From the NCBI RefSeq assembly GCF_000471905.2, contig NW_006494943.1, positions 4,344,894 through 4,408,893 on the forward strand: a stretch of 64,000 nt of DNA, written 5' to 3'. Position numbers and translations under genes: made by a program. Within the stretch, counting starts at the first letter, position 1; every line of letters begins with the position of its first letter. Positions 58,916 through 64,000 of the stretch are shown here, piece after piece. A model generated the notes under the pieces. The model saw nothing but the letters and a program-made list of their open reading frames with translations, ran no database searches and had not been told where the DNA came from. The stretch is from Amborella trichopoda. Lineage: Eukaryota; Streptophyta; Magnoliopsida; Amborellales; Amborellaceae.

Positions 58916-59056
58916 ATTTATAGAAAGTAGGAGCTGGTGAGGGAGGGGGGAGGAAGTCTGCTTGGTGGAGAGATCATCAAAGGCGAAGGAAAGAGTGAGA
59001 GGAACAGTATGGAATGGGGTTTGGGCGGTGGGCTCTTGTCGAGTTCTTACGTGCAT

Positions 59057-61206
59057 GGACGGTAATCCACTTCATCGTTTTCCTTTTGTCATTGGAAAAG
59101 TGCCGAGAATATCCTCAATCAATTTTCTAAATGACAACAGAAAATCCTCTACTCTACTCTACCCTAGATCATGATAATCCGTTAATTCTTAGGAATAGAG
59201 AAAGGAAAATTGTTTCATGCCTGCTGGACTGCATTTCTGCATATGCTGCCTGTTTTCTTATTAGAATTATTAGAAACTAATTGTTTAAATGTTTTCTTAT
59301 TAAAATTATTTTTTTAAATTTTTAAAATTTTGTTTATTTTTCATATTCATGAGCTCTGTGTTAGAGGTTACACGTCCTTAAAGAATAAGTCTTAAAATCC
59401 ATCTAAAAAATAGATTCATTAAAAGACTTATGTTTCTACATATGGGGGATTGGACACATAGAAACCAAGTCTATAGAAAATCGAGTACAATTTCTAAACA
59501 CCATTAGTAAACAACCAATTGAGACCTTTCTTTCCAAATGCCAGTAAAGAATTATTATATTGATAAATTTGTATTAAAAAAATAAAGGGTTGTATACTAT
59601 GAGATCATTTATCTTTGTTACAAGGAGGTCATAATTACTCCTAATCATTAGATGTCAAAGTGGATGGCGTGAAATATTTCATGAAGTTCGAGAGAAAGGA
59701 TCGAGGCATTTTGCCCAATTTTTAAGCAATGAAAAGAGAGAAAGGATTGAGGCATTTTGCCCAAATTTTTTACCACTAGAGTTCCTTGGCCCTTGCCCAC
59801 TTTACCTTTCTAAAACAACTAAAACCATGTGTGGTTGGGAACCGAGTTTAACTTTGGAATTACCTTTTTATCCATATTTTAAGAAATTTTACGGCAATGT
59901 TCGTCCTTTTTTTTTTTTCCCCTGTTTTACCTTTAGTTTAATGTTCTAAACATTACCTGCTTTACCTTTCTAAACATCGCATAGCTTTATTTATTTTTAA
60001 TTTTTTGGCATTTGTGGGGCAATCTGATGTATAATATATCAAACTACTTAATATTTTGGGCGATCCAATGTTTGAAACGTCAAACTGCCCTATAATATAA
60101 CGATTTTTTTTATAGAGCAATATGATGTTCCATACATCAAACTAACACATACTTAACTTTTTCTTTTTTTTAAGTGTATTAGTATGATGATTGAAATATT
60201 GGACTACCCCATACAAAAGTATAGATTACATCATTAGACGTTATGTTAGTTCAAAACATCATATTGCCTCACAAAAGCAAAAATATAAAATTTTTTAAAA
60301 ATAGCGGTTCTATATTTAGAACATGAACCTGAGGGAAATTCCATAAGTTTAACTGAACGTGTTACCCTAAGCTTTTTATGTAGCCCTTTTTGGTGTGCAT
60401 CCTTATAATAGTGTTTCCATCCTATCGACTGCGTGAGAGAGAGACAGTGAACTGCGGCCTTATAACAGTGTAATTGCAACAATTAATTTGACAAGAACTT
60501 TGTGCTTTTAGTATATTCAGGATTTATGGAAAGTTTTTGGCAAAACTTGACATGTGAGGGCTTCGAGGGGGTGTGAATTTTCCGGCCCTTTATCATGCAA
60601 CATTTATCTCGACTTCCAATATCATTGCAACAAATCTTTAGCAACATGTGAAGGCGCGGCCGGGGATGCATGCGTACTCTTGATTATCATGGTTTGAGGG
60701 ATTGAAAATCATCATATAGCCTAGCAAGTCCATTTGTGCTCTTAAATAATAGATTTGGAGTCTTGAAAAGGATCCGAATCTGTCAAATTTTCAAGAGTTG
60801 AAATAGATAGTCCACACAGTTCAACAATTTCTATGACTCCAAATCCTTTTTTTTGTTCTTTTGTTTTTTTTGGGATCGATGATCGCGAGACGCAAATGAT
60901 GAATCACTCGAGTTTTGGGTTTTAAATCCATGTTCGCCACTTATTGTTTGAGGGAGTCGCAGGTAACCCAACTGCTAGATATGCTTCTCATTTAATTTTG
61001 ATCATGTTGCATATAAAGAACAAACTCAAAGCAGCGGCAGTTAAGGTGGAAAGTGCAACAGCGTGATATCTGGAGTTTCAAGCTTTGGGGAATTAAGTCG
61101 ATATCACCTTTACACATGGGTACAGAGAAGCAATTGCAGTTGTTGGGGTTTTCATGTCTAAGCTTCTGGTGTCTGAAGGACTCCCTTAAATTTTAAGTTT
61201 GTTTAG
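59057..61206. other. Intergenic; partial repeat copies
   Basis: 59318-59470 is a distant partial relative of the 240-bp repeat at 34775-35017 (shared TCATATTCATGA and CTACATATG..GGATTGGACAC). 59588-59690 is one arm of the 233-bp MITE (TTGTATACTATGAGATCATT, then AATCATTAGATGTCAAA). A CAGTTTGATGT-like motif (conserved part ATGNTNNAAACATCAAACT) recurs around 60060-60260 in both orientations. Two overlapping AAGGATTGAGGCATTTTGCC blocks lie at about 59697 and 59743. No gene seen. Confidence 0.45.
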
Positions 61207-61575
61207 TATGTTCCTTCCATAGGTGACGTTTGTATAAGGTGTCAACCTTATACTATTGAAGTAAGGTGCACCACAAAACTATACCTAAAATGTACTTTTG
61301 ATGCCACTAAGCCTTATGATGATATGAAAATATATTGTTGCCCCTAGTTATGAAATTAAAAGTTTTAGGAATGGTGACAATCAAGCAGATTGATAAACAC
61401 ATGAAATCTTGAAAATGAACTGTCTAGATAATGTGTTAGAAGATGAACTATTTTTAAAACTAAAAGTCCCTTTTTTTTATGTCTATGAATCTTGTTCCAG
61501 CCTAGAAAAAACCCTTTTAGTAGGATTTTGATGTGCACCTTACTTTACAGTTTACGTTGAAGGTGTAAACTTTTT
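61207..61575. mobile_element. Diverged MITE of the 370-390-bp type
   Basis: A copy with AAGTAAGGTGCACC on the left and GTGCACCTTACTTTACAG on the right as inverted arms, and the interior AACACATGAAATCTTGAAAA, CTGTCTAGATAATGTGTTAG. The interior and arms match 62729-63121 best. No target duplication was read. Confidence 0.7.
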
Positions 61576-62551
61576 TACTTCTTGTATTTATGATGTTTTG
61601 AGTAGTCAAACATCTAACCTTCTCAAAAGAAAAAAAGTTACAATATCTCAAAAAATCCAATATATATATATAGGACATTTATTATAGTTGGCAAAAATAA
61701 GTGCCTATCATAAAAGATTGGGGCATTTTGGTCTTTTGTCTTTGAAGATATGTGCGAAATTTTGCGGCGGCACATGGCACTTTGGATCTCTCTCTTTATG
61801 CACAGATTCACAGTAATGGAGTTGGGGCGAGTGTCCACCTCTTTTGGCCCTTGTCGCCATTACCTACTACATCATTTCTCTTTCCAAACCCTAATTTTCT
61901 TTAAAATTATGCCCTCAAAAGATGAGAAACCTGATCTCTCTCCCAAAAATCTTCTTTTTTTTATAGAGGAATTAATAATTTGGAGATTCGTAATCAAGGA
62001 TTTCGTGTCTAAGATATATCAAAGTCATTTCATGCAAGTGGGGCTGTCTTTCTGATGATGCTCTCTATGACGTAGGAAGCATTTTGGATGATTCCCTTAT
62101 GTATCAAAGAATGAGATGGTCCAAATGTGTCGATTCAGAAGTTCATGTTGAAAAATAACAAGGTAGATCCAAAAGAACATGATTGGAAGCAGTGGATATG
62201 AAGACTTATAACCCTATTAAAAGTATGATCATTGATAGAGTAAAATGGCAGACCAAGATTCATATAATCAATCTAAATAGTTTGTAAAAAGCTATGATGA
62301 TGATGATTTATGATTTTCTATTTCAAAAAGTAGCATAGAATTGATGATCTGTAAAAAAAAAAAAAAACTAAAATGAATTTGTTCTTGATCAGCTAGTTGT
62401 TGGCGTGATTTTATTAGTTGTTGACGGTTGCAATAACAAACAAAATTGAACTGCCATGCATCTTTGTGACATAAAAATGTATCTTTACGTACCCAAGACT
62501 AAACTTTAGGCGAAAACTACTACTCAAAACAACCCTAGTCATACTAGACAC
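61576..62551. other. Intergenic, no recognisable gene
   Basis: Open frame 61750-62055 (101 residues) has no family resemblance. A-tract at 62351-62367. Confidence 0.4.
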
Positions 62552-62690
62552 GTTTGTTTCACGGGCAAGAACTTTCTTGGAGCTCTTTTCGCTTGAGTAC
62601 CGCTTTCCCATGTTTGTTTCATGGGGAAGACCTCTCTTGGGGTTCTTTCCGCTGGAGTATCGTTTTCCCATGTTTTTTTTCGTGGGAAGC
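62552..62690. repeat. Tandem repeat, period 60 bp, frame-preserving
   Basis: GTTTGTTTCACGGGCAAGA starts at 62552, GTTTGTTTCATGGGGAAGA at 62612, and a shortened third copy at 62672. The period is a multiple of three, so both strands read as 20-residue repeats; the minus strand gives HETNMGKRYSSEKSSKKVLA-like units. The enclosing minus-strand frame (62414-62701, 95 residues) matches no family I recognise and I do not call it a gene. Confidence 0.85.
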
Positions 62691-62728
62691 TCAAGCTCCA
62701 TTCTTAGTCGACAATGTATTTTTAAAAA

Positions 62729-63121
62729 GGAAAAAGTTTATATAAGGATGCAACTTTATAATGTAGAACTACGGATGTACCTCAAAAATCCATCGGAAAG
62801 ATAGTTTTAATGTTGAAAAGCCCTTTGATTAATCATCTCGACATCGAGATGTATGACCATGAAAAATAAAAAGATTTTAAGTTTCAGAAATAATGCATTT
62901 TACAACATATTATCTACACCGTCCATTTTCAAGATTTTCACATGTTTATAGATCTAGTTGATTTTAATGATTTTTTAAATTTAAAATTTTATAATTAAAT
63001 ATAAAAATAGATTTTGAGATAATCCTAAGAACATTTTACATCAAAATTATATACCATTATAAAATTTGAAAGTGCACCTTACCTCTACAGCTACGGATGC
63101 AACCGTATGCCAACTGCACCC
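62729..63121. mobile_element. MULE-type MITE, 393 bp
   Basis: Starts GGAAAAAGTTTATATAAGGA and ends CCAACTGCACCC, with inverted arms (TAGAACTACGGATGTACCTC left; GTGCACCTTACCTCTACAGC right) and the family interior CACCGTCCATTTTCAAGATT in reverse orientation. The flanks TTTTAAAAA at 62720-62728 and 63122-63130 form an exact 9-bp duplication, though of low complexity. Non-coding. Confidence 0.88.
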
Positions 63122-63130
63122 TTTTAAAAA

Positions 63131-64000
63131 AAAAGCCAATTTACACTTTATTTTGGTACGAAAGCACTTTCTCCCGCTACGAAAAAGTTCTCTTCAAAAA
63201 CAAATTATTATTGGGCCTTCAAAAAAAGAGCTTTCCAACTAAACAAACATTCCCTTATTATTATTGATATTTTTTTAAAAAAACATTAACAAATATTCCC
63301 TCATTAGCACAAACATGAGTGCATTGATTTATTTTTTCTCTTTTATTTCTCCAATTGTCTCTCTATAATGGGCATAAATGTATACACGTGTACACACGTC
63401 TCTTTTCACATAATTGAAGTTGATAAACCCTTGGATGAATGACGGAGATAGGAGTGCTTTTTATGGGATTCCTTGCGTGGTGCTAGGCAACAATGATAAT
63501 TCGACAAAAAGAAGGTCACATAAGTGTGAGGCAAGACCATGCCCACTAAAGATGTTTCCCATTAAAAAGCAACAAAATCGAAGAAATCTCATGTTTGGTG
63601 AACCGTGAAAGTACTTTCCCTTTTTTACTCATGCGCTTCGGGATTCTAGTTATCCAGCTTGTGTTGGATTGGGTGGTCCAACCGGTCAAACTCTCACGTT
63701 GGATGTATTGATCTAAAGCAAAAATCAAATTTACTAAAAACCAGGTCCAAAACGATTTTTTATTAGTTTTGGTAAGTTAAACAAACTGGTTTTAATTAAT
63801 TGGAGTAGCTAATAAAGTTGAAAAGCTTTTTTTTAATATGTTTTATATATTTTATTTTTATTTTTATTTAGTTTTTATTTTTTTAAAATGTAGTCCATCC
63901 AATTTGATTAATAAATAGATATATTTTGACTAAACCAAATCCCTCAACAATTACGCTATTCGATCTTTAATAACATTGATTTTGCTATGCTCTATGTGCG
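63131..64000. other. Intergenic, no recognisable gene
   Basis: AT-rich to the window end; frames of 60-64 residues without resemblance. Confidence 0.4.

Overview
The window is nuclear DNA of a flowering plant. It is AT-rich and gene-poor, with host genes of plant-only families, copia-type retroelement fossils, 5'-truncated LINEs and many small non-autonomous DNA transposons (MITEs). I cannot name the species or order. Nothing prokaryotic, no CRISPR array and no convincing tRNA or rRNA gene was seen.

Three host genes look intact, all on the minus strand. (1) A five-exon GDSL esterase/lipase gene spans 13716-22015. All splice junctions can be placed at GT/AG with the reading frame kept, giving a 374-residue secreted protein with every catalytic block. 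(2) A single-exon gene for plastid ribosomal protein L10 lies at 46946-47653, with a transit peptide and a likely TATA box. (3) A single-exon RING-H2 E3 ligase gene at 58010-58849 resembles SGR9 (SHOOT GRAVITROPISM 9). A fourth host-derived locus, on the plus strand at about 39470-41740, is a broken 5'-truncated copy of a CRINKLY4/ACR4-type receptor kinase. It contains an internal tandem duplication of about 390 bp.

Layout: 1-13.7 kb is repeat-derived (copia 3' end and LTR, a second copia 3' fragment, a copia RT fragment, MITEs, a GGCC-rich repeat). 13.7-22 kb is the GDSL gene, whose introns hold MITEs. 22-30 kb is a dense MITE area, including a head-to-tail array of MITE-like units (25011-26180) and an element of about 1.7 kb with inverted repeats of about 490 bp (26330-28035). 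30-38 kb holds two LINE 3' ends and two well-bounded MITEs. 39-42 kb is the receptor-kinase pseudogene. 47-49 kb is the L10 gene with two MITEs upstream. 49-56 kb holds tandem repeats and a LINE fragment. 56-57.4 kb has a MITE inserted inside another MITE. 58-59 kb is the SGR9-like gene. 59-64 kb has further MITEs.

The strongest pattern outside the genes is that several MITE families (about 200, 233, 305, 370-395 and 413 bp) all have terminal inverted repeats and 9-bp target-site duplications readable in the sequence. That is the hallmark of Mutator-like transposition. The genes form no operon or pathway; they are independent plant loci separated by repeats. I found no undescribed biological system. 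The best leads are the MITE array, the nested MITE and the long-inverted-repeat element.
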